From Dicaeum eximium (taxonomy: Eukaryota; Chordata; Aves; Passeriformes; Dicaeidae): a stretch of DNA of 64,000 nt. A program made the position numbers and the translations under genes. Numbering within the stretch: position 1 is the first letter of the stretch; each line of letters opens with the position of its first letter. Positions 1 through 15,200 of this stretch are shown here, piece by piece. The notes beneath the pieces are model-generated. The model made no database searches. It saw only the letters and a program-made list of their open reading frames with translations, and was not told the DNA's origin. Location: the NCBI GenBank assembly GCA_013396995.1, contig VWZP01006707.1, positions 478,118-542,117 on the forward strand, in the 5' to 3' direction.

Positions 1-290
1 GGAACACGACTCTGCCGTCTCCCACCAGGAGCTGGACCTGTTCAGCAGAAGTCGGAGTATCATCCTTTTGCTTTCTGCTGAGCTGGTGAAGAGTTTTTAC
101 ATTCCTCACATCCTGCAGAGCCTTCAGGAAGCTTTATGGCCCCCGTGCAAAGTAGTGAAGTTGTTCTGTGGTGTTACGGACTGTGATGACTATTTGACCT
201 TTTTCAAGGACTGGTCTCAGTGGCAAGAACTCACCAATGATGATGAGCCTGATGCTTACCTTGCAGCTGTTGAGAAGGCTATTTCAGAAG
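1..290 (+). CDS. PIK3AP1: PIK3AP1 exon (TIR-like domain, C-terminal part), cut by window start
   Basis: Codons start at position 2. The translation contains LLSAELVKSF, KLFCGVTDCDDY and WQELTNDDEPDAYLAAVEKAISE, which match the end of the TIR-like domain of vertebrate BCAP. The donor after 290 is GTATGG, leaving phase 1 (GAA G). The exon continues upstream of the window or begins at its edge; no acceptor is visible in frame. Confidence 0.93.
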
Positions 291-3200
291 GTATGGCCAT
301 AGCTAGGAGTTGTGCTTTCTGGTTGGAGGAGGGAGATACATGGTACTGTTTATTCTTGTTTTAACACTGGTAATGCTTTACTTAACGAGCAAACTAAAGC
401 AAATTGTCCAACCCTTGTAAACAAGAAAGTTATGGAAGTAAATTTTTGTATGCTTGGTTGGTCCTTAATTCAGAAGAAATTACCAGCAACTCACAGAACT
501 TCTGAATTTGAGGTTGTCTTGGGTGCCTGCTTTTGAAGCAAATTGAAAATGAAAACTTTCTATATTTAAAATTCTGCCCATAAATATTGCACTCTGCAGT
601 TTATTGACCCAAACAAATGCAAAATTGTCTTTTATTTATTTAGTTTAAGGAAAAGAAGTATCTTTTTCTTCAGATTTGTTTCTGTCATACCAGAACCAAA
701 GTGAAGTCTAATATGTATTCTCTAGCACCGGGCCTAAAGTCAAAGATGTAACTATGCTGGCAACAGATCACTTTGTTATCTATGATGAAAAGGCAGAGAT
801 TAATTAAAGAATTGCACTGATGGCCTTAAAAATAACCCAACCAATCTGAAAGTGATCACCTTGTAACTAGTGCAGAGGACTTACTAGCACAGAAGTATTA
901 ACAGCTGGAGACTGCACAAGCGCAATGTACTGAGTTTTAATTGATTCCAAACTTTCCCAAACTCTAGAAGAGCATGTAGAATGCCTTTCTCATAGTTTCT
1001 GCTGAAATGAAGGTGGAGAGCTCTGGACAGTCATGCTGGTCTGGGTATTTTTATGACTTTGCCATAGGTAGGGTTATAGAATTCTTTGTCAGCCTCAGCA
1101 AGACTGGAATCCTGTGGTTGCATCTTGGTTTAAGATTTATCTCTATTCCATGGCATAAATGAGGCAGTGTCTAGTGTTGTGTGCATGAAGATGCCTTATG
1201 CCAGGTTAACTGCTGCAATAATCATGATGACAAATTTATCACAGTAAAATAAATTTTGAAAGTCACTATGTTGGCCAAAACAGTTCCCCTGAAAAAAGAT
1301 TTCGGGATTATGCTGAAGATGTCATTCTCAGGTAACGACGTCACAACAGATACTTCTTAGTACGTTTTAAAAATCTTCGTAATCTGAAATTTGCATCTCA
1401 CTTTCACATACCTCTTAAAGCTAACCAAATCTAGAGCTCAAGTAGTCTGGCTCCTTTGCTTTCAGTCTGGAAGAAGACAGAAAACAGTGGCTGAACTTTT
1501 ATACTCTGAAAAATAAAACTGAACAGAGATTAAATTAGCCTTTCTGACACTTTGTCAGAAGCAAAATTTAGGTACTGTTTTCCTCCAAACTTGGGTCTAG
1601 GACACAGAACCAATATTTTGTTGATTTTAAATATGCTGTGCAAAACTGGGGAGATGTATTAGTGTTAGTGGTGTTACTAAATATACCTAAGGACTGTCAA
1701 GAGTTATTTTAGGCCAGACTAGGAGCAAGTTCTAGTGTAGTTGAAGAATGTGTGAGAATACAAAGGGATGTTGATTCTGAAGTCTTTCCCCAGAGGCAGC
1801 TCTTGCCAGTCTTGCCACCAAGCTTGCTGCATTCTGAGCAGCAATTTAGTGGGCTGCTGGCTCTTTAGTTGGCTGGCTGCCAGACATCTATTGCAAAACT
1901 TCTTAGGGTAAGGCTCTCGAGTCTGACTTCCCACAGCTGGATCTAAAGTCCTTCTTCATCTGTGTTGCAAGTTAGCATGTGCTGAAATGAACTGTGCTTT
2001 GGCTTTATGTAGGTGGTGTTTTGAAAGGGAGTTTGTGCTTTGGATTTTTGTTGCTGTTTCTGCATAACAAAAAATCAGCTTATTTTCTGTTTTTTCACCC
2101 TAATAAGCATACATTGATCTCAAACTGACTTCAGTGTATGTTGAAAAATACTTGACTGAGAGAAAAAATGAGATAAATTAAACTCATTTGCTGTGGAGTC
2201 TGCTGTAACATGTTCCAGATAGTTTGGAACACAAAGATTCAGAATTTCTGGATTTCTGTCACTGTTATAGCTGTCATAGCTGATGTGGCTGTCACCTGCA
2301 TGCCATGTCAAGTTTTTGGTTTGTGCACATCAGAGCAGTTGCAAAGGTGAGCCGTCTGCTGTTACTCTGATTCTTCTGTTCTCTGAAGGAAGAACCTATT
2401 TAAGCTGGGCTGCTTTCATGGCCAAAGTATTTGGATGAACGTATCAGATCCTACTTGTGTGGGGAAAAAATGACTCTGTGACCTCTTATATTGTGTGATT
2501 CTACACAAGTTTTGTGAATGGCTTCAAATGCAAATGTTCTGATGTTTCCCCTGAAGACAGCCCCAGGTGTACATAGTTCCTTTTTTGGGTGAAACTGTGA
2601 AAACTTTCTTCTTGAGTGATAAAAAAAAAAAAAATCTGCTGTATGGTTCGGTTGCAGCATGAGTAACTTAAAATGTTTGTGACAGCAAACCTCTCTCACA
2701 GAGAAACACAGACCTCTGCTCTGGTCTTAGTTAAGTTTGAATTTTTCCTGATTAAGGCAGCCCTTAATTCTTAGAGCACTTAGCAGAGAAAGCTCATGAC
2801 CATATTTGAAATGGTTTGGGTCTGGGTGTCTTCCTCTGGGAAGTACTTCTCTTCACATGCACTCACCTGTACTTCTAACAGCAGTGTCAAAACTAGGCCG
2901 ATGCTAAAATGACTCAGCTTCCAAACTGCTGAATCCTGAGCTAGTGAGGCGTGGCACAGGGGTACAGGAAGCAGTCAGGGCAAATTCTTCTCCAGAGGCT
3001 GCACACTGGCCCTGTGCAGGCTGTGCTGTTGCCTCTAGCACAGCTGTTGGCTGTGGTTTGCTTAGGGCATCATGGGAGTATGACACCCCCAGACATCACA
3101 TGCTGAAACCTATTTTAATTTTTATTAGTTTAGTATGAATTCAGAAATGAGGAAACAGTCATCTAGCCTTGTTGACAACAGTGTGCTGATGCTGATGCTG

Positions 3201-6200
3201 GCTCTCTTGTAGATATGGTATTTTTACTTCTAAAGTTTCTCAATTCTGGCAAACTACAGAGCACATGAAGGTTTGCATTTGCAGGTACTCCTGTTATTTG
3301 TGGGAAAGTTTTTCAGACTATGCAATAACTGTGCTAAGGGGATGAAAATCATAGAATTATTACAACTGGAAAAGATCTTCAAGGGGGAGTCCAACTACTA
3401 ACCTAACACTAAGTGTACCACTAAACCATGTCCTTCAATACCACATCTACATGTTTTTTCGAACAGTTCTAGGGATATTGATCCCACCACTTGCCTGGGC
3501 AGCCTGTTCTGATGCTTGACCTCCCTTTCAGTGAAGAAATTTTTCATAGAATCCAATCTAAGCCTCCCCTGAAGCAACTTGAAGCTCTTTCATCTTGTCC
3601 CATTGCATGTTGTCTGGGAGAAGAGAGTCCACAGCCTCCTCTCTGGTAGTAGCAGAAAGCACTAAGTTCCCTCTGAGTCTCCTTTTCTCTAGATTAAGCA
3701 ATCTTGCTCAGGATGTCTGTGTACACAACAGCTCAGGTCCAGCAGGGTATAGTCACTAGCCAGTGTGCAGTGACCAGCCTGCTGCTTAACCCCTCTTGCC
3801 TGGCTTGTGATAGCTTTGCTGTGTGCATTGAGCAGCTGGGAGTCTGAGCCACACAGAGTCAGTGACCTTTCTCCTCCTCATGTGTTCTCAAAGCTCACTT
3901 GGCATTTCAATTGCTCCAGTTTTTGTCCCTACCTACATTGTTTTGAAACATTTCAAATTTCCCACTTTAAAAGCTGATGATTCCAAAGCATTTACTAATT
4001 AATCAGTGGCTTTGAGCTTTGTGTATCCAAGCTGTCTCTTGTGGGTAAAAACACAAGGAAGTCCACATCTGCCCAAGATTGCTGAGGTGATAACTGAATA
4101 TGACAGCAGCTGTGAGCTGTGCTGCTGAAGGACAAGTGCAGCCTTGGCTGAGCACAGCTCTGACCTGCTCACTGGAGAGGAGCAGGTGAGCTGTTAGTCA
4201 GCCCTTGGGTGCAGATGGGAGCCCGCTCCGTTCCGTGGGAGCTCGGCAGCCTGGCTGGTTCCCAGTGCCTGTCAGGAGAGGAAGCTGTGCTGCTCTTGCA
4301 CAGGAGTTCAGGTTGAGAGAACACGCTGGTCGCATGCCTCTCCATGCATGGGTATACATGACTGATGCTGGAAAGTCAGAGACTAAAGAGAGCTGGTTAA
4401 AGCAATTGGAGAAACCTTAAATAAGCCCCCAAGTGATACTGAGAGTTCTCTGAGAGAAATGCATGGATGTTCTTATCCATCTGTAGCATATGGGATAAAA
4501 AGCAGTTGAAATAATCTTCCCAGCAGCAGGATTGATTGTTTATCATCAAGGTGTTTCATAAAGTCACAGTTTATTTACATAAAAAGCAATACTTCATGGG
4601 TTTTCTTTCACGGCAGTATAAAATTCCAGCAGTGCTAGCATAGGTGCATACTAGTTTTCTAAACAGAGACAATTAAATGATAGCCTAGAAATAGTAAAGG
4701 ACAGAAACTGTTGTGGTTAAGGAGCTTCAGATTGTAATTGTCTTTGTGCACCTCACAAATACTAATAGTATTTCTGTGGCTTGTGGTTCTGAGCATCTCC
4801 TCACAGGTTGATTTATGGTGATGCCTAAGACGAATTCTAGGTATCTGCTAATGAGAACTGCAAGGCTTTAAGATGCTTGCTTAAAGTAAGAGCCCAGTGG
4901 CCATTGCTGATCCCATTCAAGTCTGGAGCAGCTGCAGTAATTTCTGAAAAATCTTGGCAGAAGTATGTGGTCAAGACAAAGATGCTTTACAGAACAGATC
5001 AGAAGAGCTATATGGAACAGAATTTAGGTTATTTCACAGACCCTTCTTCTGTACTTGGACAGCTGTTTTGCTTCCAGGGTTGCATGTTGTAAGATTTTCA
5101 TGGCTGTTTGTTATTACCTCAGAAAACTTTTGATGTGTTTTTCAAAAGTGACTTGAGAATAACAGTGTATCTTGGAAGTTTCCAGGATACTTCCAGGGCA
5201 AAGTTTCACCAGTGGCATAGGTTGACCTTAGCATGGAAGGCTGCAAGAGAGCGTATGCCTCATTCTCCACCTTTCACATGTCTCAATGATTGGGTGTGGC
5301 ATTGGACTACAAGGGTGGTGTTCCAGGAAATATTATTTGAAGGAGAGGGAAGGTGTGACTGCCCTTGCAGTAGTAATGTGGTCTTAGATCTACTGGAACC
5401 ACTCGTAGAACCACACATTCAGTCAAACAGTGACCGGTGGGATCTTTCCAAACAGCTGCCCAACTTTCTGAGGTGGAGTTCCAAGTTTGTGGGTTTTTAT
5501 GGGGACTGTCTTTTTTGTCATGCAAGCGTTGTACATTGTGCTTAAATTGAAGCAAGGAGGTACTGCAAGAGGAGATAATGAATTAGCAAGTTGGATGTTC
5601 ATGTTTCTTACTTGTGGCTTCTCAGGAAGACTTGAATCAGTGATGAATATAATGTGATTCTTGGCACCCTTGAAAGTCATAAGAGGCATGTATATGCCTT
5701 GTAAGTATGTGTCGTTTCTTTCTGCCAGAAGTAGTGGAAGTGAACTATTCCAGCCTCTCTTGCTTGAGATTTTGGTCATTTACACAGTGTCTGGGTGGCC
5801 AGAACCCTGCTTCTTCCTCAGCGTTTTCCCTGTCTCTGTCCTGTTCCTGTGCACCCCAGCTAGTTCTTTAGGTTTATACAATTGATCCAGTCACAAATTG
5901 ACCACTAGACCTGCAAGAACCTTAGCAAAACTTGACATAGAAAATACACCTTGCTTTCTTGATGGAGGATGAGAAATAGTTTATTGTAGTTTCAAACTTT
6001 CCACGACATATGAAACATGACTATGCTCTTTGTATAATTGAAAAGCTGTTTGTAGGTGCTGTACTTGTAGATGAGCTTCTTGGGGTCAGGGGTTTGGAGA
6101 GAAGGGGGAGATGTCCCATGCTTTCTTTGTTCTGTATGGACAGTTTTACACAGTCTTAAATTTTCTTGTGTTTTGTTCTTCTCACTCACTGTTTTTCTGC

Positions 6201-9200
6201 ACACTTCACTCAGTTGAAACGGGAAGTGTTGCTACAGTATCACCCAGTTCTGAGGGCTTATCACAAGATGTTTCTCTCATGTGTGGTTATCTCGTGGGTA
6301 AAGCAAGGGCTCTGATATTAGCATGATGAAAGATAACTTTCCCTGCTTTCCCTGACTACTTGTTAGTACATTGTCTGCTTCTTGCAAATGTGGCTGGAGT
6401 TGCTCTGGGAGACTTAATGTCCTTATTAACACTTGGGAAAGGATACTAGCCAGTTGCAAGCTTCAGGTAAAAGAAGGAGCTCTATTTGAGCGTCTTCCCT
6501 CTTGCTCTAAGCATAGTGAGGTGAAAGTCCGAGGCCTTTTGAGAGCTAATTGTCTCAAATGGTTCATGGACAGAATGGGAGGTGTTTACAGATGTCAGCG
6601 AGGGGCTGGTCTGCACACACAGAGCTTAAGAGACAAGCTGTTGCCCTGTTGTGCCATTAACATTAATATCTGTGTGACAGAGTGCTCTGGACAGACTGCT
6701 GACTTCTTCCAAGCATTCACATGTGTGAGGGCTGACTTGTGAGAAACCACAGCTGTTGGCTCCATGCTGATAGCCTGCCAGCTTTGCCAGGAGGAAATGG
6801 ACGATAGGGCGAGCTGTGTGCGCTCTACAGCAGCAGGTCAAAGTAACTGGCTGCTTGAAATGAGTTTCTAACGCTGCCAAATGGCTCTTGAGGCACATGT
6901 CCCTGCCTGTATTTTCCCTGGGCTTTTCCCTGGGGTGAGTGTCTGCACGACAGCTGTGCAGGGAGCCCAGCAGGGCAGGCAAGAGGGGCATGAGGCTGCT
7001 CTCTGCAGCTCAGCTGCTGATGCGTCCTGGAGGGGAGCATGTTCTTCAAGGGGAAATGTGGTTGGGTTTCTTGGACCGCATCTCCTCCCCTTGCTGCTGT
7101 TCTCACAAGTATTTCACAGACTGTCAAGTGAGGCCTGAGGTAGCCTCTGTTTAAAAAGGAACAGAAAGGGAGAGCCTCTTATAACCACGAGTGCTGACCT
7201 ACAGCACATGATCATGGAGAAGCTTAATTCAGGTATTCACTTAGCTTTAATAAGTCTGTTAATCTCCTCAGTGATGGCCTCTCTAGGCTGGCTATTATTG
7301 CAGTGTTATAATTGCTGAATCTATATATGCAAATGGATTGTCTTTACTCAAGTATCTTAGTAGGTGGGAAACCAGCTCTAACAATGCTTTAGAGCGTGGA
7401 TATTATCAAATGTAATGGGATGGCTTCCTCTTCCAGTGCTTGCATGTTCATGAGTCAGTCACTAGCACATGACTGGAACTTGCAAGATGAATCATAGGAT
7501 CACCTCACTGCTTATTGTGGGAATTTCACTTTGCAATTTCAGTATTTTCTGAATGAAAAAACAGATTAATAATTCATCCTGAAACGCTGAATGCCCGTGC
7601 CTTCGGCGATTAATCCAATTACTCATTAACATTGTGTGCTTCTTCCTGTATTACCCAACAGCTCTGTGTTCACATGACCTCCAGGCAGTCAACTCTGTTA
7701 CAGGAATGCAGAAGTGCAATGCCAGAGCTTCTTAAAAGCTCCAGTTACTCTTTATTTGCTAAATGCTTTCTAGTATCAAATAATGCTGTTGAAGCAGAGA
7801 GACCAGGGGGCTTGTTCTCTCCTTGCCCCCCTCTTATCCTTGCTTGCTGTGAATGTTGTAGCTGAGATCCTGAGCTTTGGTTTGATTTTTCACTGAAAAG
7901 GACCACATGTTGGCCAAGTGAGGTAAAAATTACCACACTAATGGTTCTGTATTGGGGTGAGGATGAAGCCCTGAGCATCAGGATGCTGGCAGTCACCATT
8001 TGTGCATATGTTGCAGGAGCATCAATGTGTTGCTGTGTTTTGGTCATCATTGGCTCTCCCAACTGCTGTGAGCTTAGTCTTTCAGATTTAGTCATATTGG
8101 AAGTAACCAACAGATTACAGAGACACTATTCTAGTAACAGTTGTCTCTTCTCCCCAACAGTGGCATCTTGCTCTGCATATGCCAAACACCTGAACTGATA
8201 GCCATCATATAAGGGACGGCTGTGGGACCAGTGCTTTTTCTCCTGTATGCAGCAGGGCAGCCTGGCACTCCCAGGTGGGAGTAGTCCATGCTTCTCTAAG
8301 AGAAGGATTCCCAAAATGTGTCTGGTTCTTGCAGCTGACGACTTTGAACAGTATCAATTGAAATACTGAGTTAAGGAATATAATGTCTCAGTTAATTTTC
8401 TCTAATACTTGGCACTAGTCTGAAAATCCCAAAGATCACCTTCAGTACAGCCTTCAGCCTTGTGTCAAAGTAGTTGCTTAGTTAAATCCTCAGATTTGGT
8501 CCAGTATTAAAATCTGCTTGCTAAATTACATATACTGTTCTAGGTTTGTTTAAGAAATGTTGATGTTAGTGGTCATGCCTTTCTTGAACTTCAGAGCTGC
8601 AAATTTTTGACTCTATTCCTTCTACAGCAAACATTAAAGCAGCCATCTACTTGTAGTGATGTGACTTGGTTTATTTGCCATGTGGAGAGATTCACATACT
8701 CAGTTAAGTGTGTGTGCACCACAATTTGTGAAAAAGATTTCAGCTGAATGATTTGCTAAAGTTTCATGGTTAAAACTTGTCTCCTGAAAGCAAAGTGGAT
8801 TTCTTACCATTCCTAAAATCCTATTTAAATGTATCAAAAATACCTTCTAAAGAATTGTGTGGCAAAGCACTTAAAATATCTTAAGTTTAAGTCTTTGGTG
8901 GTAATAATAATAATGAAGACATCTACATTGAAATTCCTGACTGACTTCTAGCTTCAGTTTGAAACTAGAAAGACATTAATTCCTAATGGTGGCTCACTTA
9001 CAGTTATTTTGGCTCTCTTGATTTCTGGAAAATTGATGTACTTGGAGACTGGGGGATTCTGAGTGAAATCTGAGTTGTTGGCAGCTTCACTATATGGATG
9101 CCACAGGTTTGACAGCACAGTTTACCACTTAGGTCTTTCTCATCAGGACTGAGCATTTAAAATAAAATATTTCTTACTAATATAAGAACAGTGACAGTCC

Positions 9201-12200
9201 AAATCTGAGATTTTCATCTGGTAAATAATTTGTACTACTCTTTACAGATGTGTTTTATACTAAGTAGTAAGTAGCACGTAAATTCCAAAATTTTGTCTTT
9301 TGTCCTTGACTATTCCACAGGCTTAGAAAGTTTGGGAAATTCTGACCACAGGAGATAGTTTTAAAAGTCATTATAGTCTTCTGGCAAAATGGAGTCAGTG
9401 ACTTTCACCTTGTGTTTTGGGAGATGGGGAGGGCGGGAAAGGTGTGAGCCATGTGAATCAAGAAGTAGAAACTAGCTAAAAAAGTGTTCTGTACCAAGTA
9501 GCCACGTAATTGTCTTTTGCTTCCTTTCTCTAGCCAAGAAAAGTATTTCCTGGCAAGGATAGGTAATCTGTTTTCATTCTGGCTAGGTTTTTTTCAGCCA
9601 GTGGTATCAATTCAGTTTGTTTGCACTTCTATCAATATCCTTGCTGGTTTTGGGAAATGAGAGTGAGAACATTGTTTTGTACACACGTATTGTAGGCTTA
9701 TGTGTGTTTATTCTGCTCCTGGTTCTGTTTAGGTAAAGTGCTGTTCCTTCTCAATGCAGAGGTTCTGGTACTTTTCAATTTCACTCTTGTATAGATACTG
9801 GAGCTTATGGCAGCCCCTTCAGACTACTGCTTAATGTTTTATTTTCTGATGCAATAATCAAAGTTGGGGAGCTGTTGTAAGCAGTACTGAGAAAACTAAA
9901 GGTGCTACTGAAATGACAGAAGCATTGGTTTTCATGTTTTACTTTAGGAAAGTAAGGCTAAAGGCTGCTGCCCATCCTACAGTCTATCAGAGTGCTGCTT
10001 GAGTCAGATGAGTTCAGATACTGATCATTCTTATATTAGACATTCACATGCTAATTTTCCTGTCTGACATGAGGGGACTATCCAGCTCAGCAAAGAGTGC
10101 CACTGTTGTTTGTTCCGTAAGCATATTCAGTACTACTGTACTGTTTTTATGTCTTTGTGAATTTCCTCAAATCCTCTTAAGGGGAAAAAAAGAGGAAGCT
10201 CTGTAGTTTCCCTTTCTTCAACTAGATCCCCTTTTCTGAACATTACTTTGAGAGGAATAGCAAGTTCCACCCACCACCTTCACAGCTGTTTTTCAGAATG
10301 GATGTATGTGACAAGCATTTTCAGTAAAGGGGAGTGATGCAACAGGACTCTGGTGTACTTTATTTTAGACTCAGGCTGTGACTCTGTGACTGATACAGAA
10401 ACAGAAGACGAGAAGAATCCAGCTGACACCTGCAGACTTGCCATGAGTGAAGAACATGAATTGTCCAAGAGCACCGGGGACCGTCCAGTGGTGCAGCCCA
10501 GCCGCATACAATGTGGGGTACTGTATGTCCACTCCTTGGGCTATGTTCTTACTGTGAGCTGGTGCAACCCATTGTACTGCTTTGTAAAGGTCAGCTTTAC
10601 AGGCCTGGAAATCAGTCCTGAATTCTTATGTCACCTTCCTGCTCAGCCCCCTGTCCTCCATGTCTCTTGTTTCATTGGCATGGCTCCCCAGGCCCAGGAG
10701 CAGCTTGGTAACGTGTAGGGCTTGGCTTGGATGCTGTGAGACAGGTTCACACTCTTCCCTTCCTCTGTTCTGGTGGCAAGTGGAGTAGGATGGCTGTAAT
10801 GAACTGATTAACTCCACAGTCAGTATCCAGTCTAATATGACAGTTCTGGTGCATACCTTGCAAGTGACCCTGAAAAGCTTGGATCATGGCTTCTTGTCTG
10901 GAAAACAGCACTTTCACATTCCATCTCCTCAGATAGGGAAAGAGTCCCAAGTTCCTTCCTTTTGTTTCTGTTAAGAATGTGGCTAAACGCATTCTGTTTA
11001 GAATGTGTGCTTAAGGGAAGAGATGGATAGAGTTGAAAGTAAATAATTTTATAAATCTAGCCCTAACCAGTTTATAAATCTATCTAATAAATCTGGAGTT
11101 CTGTCAGTTTAATGCTTGTATCTATACTGGTGCAAGCTGTAGCAGAAGCCACCTGCCCAGTTAGTCTGTGACTGAAAGATGCTCCTGAAAGCAAATCAAA
11201 ACTGTGGCAATGATAGATAGTAATTGATGTGTTAGTTGCAAGGAGAACAAAAATCCCTAGAAAATGGACTTAACCAAGTAAGTGTTTTTGTTTTGAACCT
11301 GTGTGTTGTAATACCTTTTGTCTTAGGTGAAGACAACAGTTTATATTATCATGAAATGTAAACTAGATGGTGAAATGAAAACTGAAGTTCAATTTTCTCC
11401 AGAGAATGCATCCTCTGTGCGTGTGCTGGCTGAGGTGGAGAATGAGTACACAATCTCTGTGAAGGCTCCAAGTAAGATGGACTGAGAGTTTTTTGTTTCC
11501 CCCTCTTCTTCCCTATTGCTTCCTTTCTATCTTAACCTGCCTGTCATGAGGAGTGCCAGGGGGATAAGGGTAAAGATTGCAATGCAGAAAAACTTGAGTC
11601 CAGAAAATCTTGAACTTGAATTCTCACCTGTGATACTTTTGATGAGGAACTGAGAGAGACTGCTACTTGTGGGGTCTGTTTTCTCCTCAGCAGCAGTAGG
11701 GTTGCAGGCTGAAACACCTTGCTGGGAGTTCTGAGAACAGATTGCAGCTTGTAGAGCACTTTGAACTTAGCTGTGTGTTATGACACCACCATATTAGCAT
11801 TGGCAGGGCACCAAGAGGGAAAGTAAGTGCCAGTAAATAATTACATGACCATAACAGCATGTGTTTAATGTGTAGTGATCTCTATGATCAGAGCTGAAAC
11901 TATTTATTCTTGCTTGGCTTTTAATTTAGATATGTTCTGTCACTCTAAATATTTACATTTACAAAACTGAAGATTGTCTAAACTTTAGGTTCACTGAACT
12001 TTAAAGGCATGATTTCAGAGCCTTAAAGATTGATATTCTTTTCCCAGCATTATTTTACTTAATCTACTTTGGTCTGTCCACTTGAAGAGTTATTGTGCCA
12101 TTCTCTCTGAGAATAGAGACTAATAGTCATTATAGCAACTGCCATAAAGTCAGTGAAGTGGGTTGGTTTAAAGAAGGTGACCTCATGAACATATAAAGGC

Positions 12201-15200
12201 CTAATTTAATGTGTCTTAAGTCAAGACTTACGATATAAACACTGACCTGGAAACTAACTTGTACTTTGAATTATAAATGTGACCTTCACATTGATGGAAT
12301 GTACAATGTAAGCTCTGAAGTTTGTAACACTAAGAGAAATAATTTTAATTCCTTTGTGTTATTAACTGTTTCATAATTTCCTGAGTTATCAGAGAAAGAC
12401 TAATTTGAAAGATATTAAAAATATCTGTGTTTCAAAGAGAAAGTTCAGACTTATAAATGCATACTAGACAAAACATCAAGAAGCTCCAAGGTGCAGGTAG
12501 AACATAATCCTGTGCATTGGTAAAGTTGCAAAGCTGGAATTCCTTTTAATTGATTTTATTCAGAGACTAGTGAGGTTGACAGAGGTTGAAACATTTCTTG
12601 TGACTTTTCTGATTTCTTTGCCCTTCTTCCCCAGCTCTTTGTATTTATGGTATGGCTTTATAGATGGCTCCAGAGAAGCCAGGGGTGGAGAGATGTGAGG
12701 CTTTCTAGTTCAAGGAGGAGTACTTCTAACATTAGTGGTCCAGTCTATTTTAGCAGAGGACCTAGCAGGTTATGTGCATTGACATAGCTGTAAAGAAGGT
12801 AATTCCAAGGTACTTTCCTACCTAGTGTTCCAACATCATGACTCTCTTCATGACTTTTCATGAATTCAATATAGCAGAAACTGTTTTGGTATCCATTGGT
12901 GGTATATCCAAACTCCTCCTGTCCTCACAGTATGTCATGCAAACTCATGCCCATTGCTTGTGCTAATGGTGATTTTTTGCTCTTTCTTTTCAAAGATTTA
13001 ACCTCTGGGACAGTGCCCCTGCAGATATATTCAGGGGACTTGATGGTAGGAGAAGCAAGTGTCACTTACCATACTGACATGGAGGAGATCAGCAATCTGT
13101 TGGCTAATGCAGCCAACCCTGTACAGTTCATGTGCCAGGTAAGGACTTTAGCAAACAGCTGCTTTGGAAACCAGCTCTTTCAGAGGCTAGACAAGTAGGC
13201 ATAAGCAACAGTGCTTGCCCTGAAGTAGCTCTTCTGAAATGAAGAAATGCAAGGTTGTTTAGGGATTTTCACCCAACTCTAGCATCCCTTTTTATTGAAA
13301 GCATGGGTGTTTTTTATGTCTTTGGAGCACATAGCTGGCTAAGGTGAGTCAGGTTATCAAACTAAGGAAAAAAAAAAACGCAGTCAATCAACACCCACAT
13401 TTAGACCTTGATGACTTCAAAAGATTGGAATGACAGAACTTGATATAACAGAAAGTACCATAAAGAAATAGAATGTTTTGGAATTTGTACCTAGGCGTTA
13501 TTTAAAAAAAAATAGTAGCAAAGATTCATATTAGCTGGAGGAAGCAGAGTAACATAAAATGATGCATTGGTTCTTAACACTTAATTTTTCAATACGGCCA
13601 CTCAGTTTTCCTGTTTTGCCCAGTTGGGGTATCTGAACCCTATTAGAGGGCTAATGCTTGCACAAGGAAGTTTTCTGCTATGTTGCCCTGTTGCCTGCCT
13701 GCATGTTCCTGATGTGCCATGTAGTGGAAGCCTAGAGAGTAGCCTTGTTAGTCACCAATATACCTGGGGCAGGGGAGACTGTGTTTACCTCACTTTTTAG
13801 TTCAAGTTGTGGAGCAGTTGGTACTGGTTGATGCCTCTGCTTAGGGAGTATGCCTGCTTGCCAGTGGTAAAGAACCAGTTCAGGAGACAAACCCAGAGTG
13901 TGTACCAGAACAATTCAAAATGGACTGGTGCATACTTAAAGCAGGAGTGACATTTCATTGGAACCGTTTCAGAGGTAAGTGTATACCTCCCAAGAAAGTA
14001 GGAAGCAAGTTTTCTGTGCTTCCAGTTGCATAAGTGACTTTCTCATTGTGCTTGGTCTTGTGGAGTGTATGGTTGTCATCTATTGAGCTTGATGATACTG
14101 TTTCTGCACCAGGAAGCTATCCAAGTTCTTTGTTTGACCTGAACATCTCTACCTTTTTTGTTTATATCTACTGTTTTCTGATAGTGTTAAATAATAAAAA
14201 CACCATATAAATCTCGCCTTAACTGAATCTCCAGACTCTAGCAAACAAAAGTGCTTTCCATTTATCTGTAGGCCTTTAAAATTGTGCCATACAGCATAGA
14301 AGCCCTGGACAAACTATTGACTGAATCACTCAAGAAGAACATTCCTGCCAGTGGTCTACACCTGTTTGGAATCAACCAGCTGGAAGAAGAAGATATGACA
14401 GCAAGTAAGCTTAAAGACTATTGCTTTATTTTTAGATTTTATTTGTATCAGTTGTTTTCCCTTGAAGCACCTTAACACTGCAGTGGGTGGTACCTGCACA
14501 GGCTGTCTCAAAAACCTTGAATCTCAGCCAGGAAGCTAAATTTCTGATGATGTCTATAGAAAGGGGATTGCCATTTGAGTCAGGTGACCCTTTTTTATTG
14601 CAGATATCATTCTCACTTCCCATGGCACATGCTGCTATACAGACAGCTTCAAACCAGAGTGAAAAGATGATGCTCCCCAAATGTCTCACAGGTTTTCTGC
14701 TTTGTTCTTCTGTCTCATGTGCCCTTTCTCCAAAGCCCAGTCCTTTTCCCCAAACTAAGATAGACAGTGGGCACTGAGTTGAGATGGTATGCTCTCTTTT
14801 TGTAATGATGGTCTTAGAAGTCCTTGCAAATCTGTGATCCTACATACATTTAAGCTATTACAGTGCCATATTTCCCACTAAAGGTTCTAGGACTTAAGCC
14901 TGGAGATGCATGAGATAATTTGTGCAGTTGGCTCAATTTTGAAACTGTATAAATATTTCAAGGGATTTCACAGATGCTTTGGTCTGTGTGTTTGCTGTGT
15001 CTGTTTCTCACCTACTGGCTCTGTTGCTACTAGAGAAAAACTTAGGTTCTAATGGGCTTCTGTTCTCACAGATCAGAGGGATGAGGAGTTGCCAACACTG
15101 CTTCACTTCTCTGCAAGATATGGGCTGAAGAACCTTACTGCCTTGCTGCTTACATGCCCTGGAGCACTACAGGCCTACAGCGTGGCCAACAAGTATGGCC

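Larger units (their letters stand above)
10518..14271 (+). other. PIK3AP1 introns flanking the DBB exons
   Basis: Intron segments 10518-11326, 11472-12995 and 13139-14271 hold unique sequence with no recognisable repeats or RNA genes, apart from short A-runs near 13362-13378 and 13500-13510. Nothing functional beyond splice signals is seen. Confidence 0.6.

Noticed and set aside
5108..5545. Plus-strand open frame of 145 codons in the large PIK3AP1 intron
   Set aside because: No similarity that I recognise, no promoter or splice sites fitting it, and long overlapping open frames on the other strand. Most likely chance.
7484..7505. ATCATAGGATCACC resembles a CR1 terminal repeat
   Set aside because: The match is too short and the flanking sequence shows no CR1 similarity.
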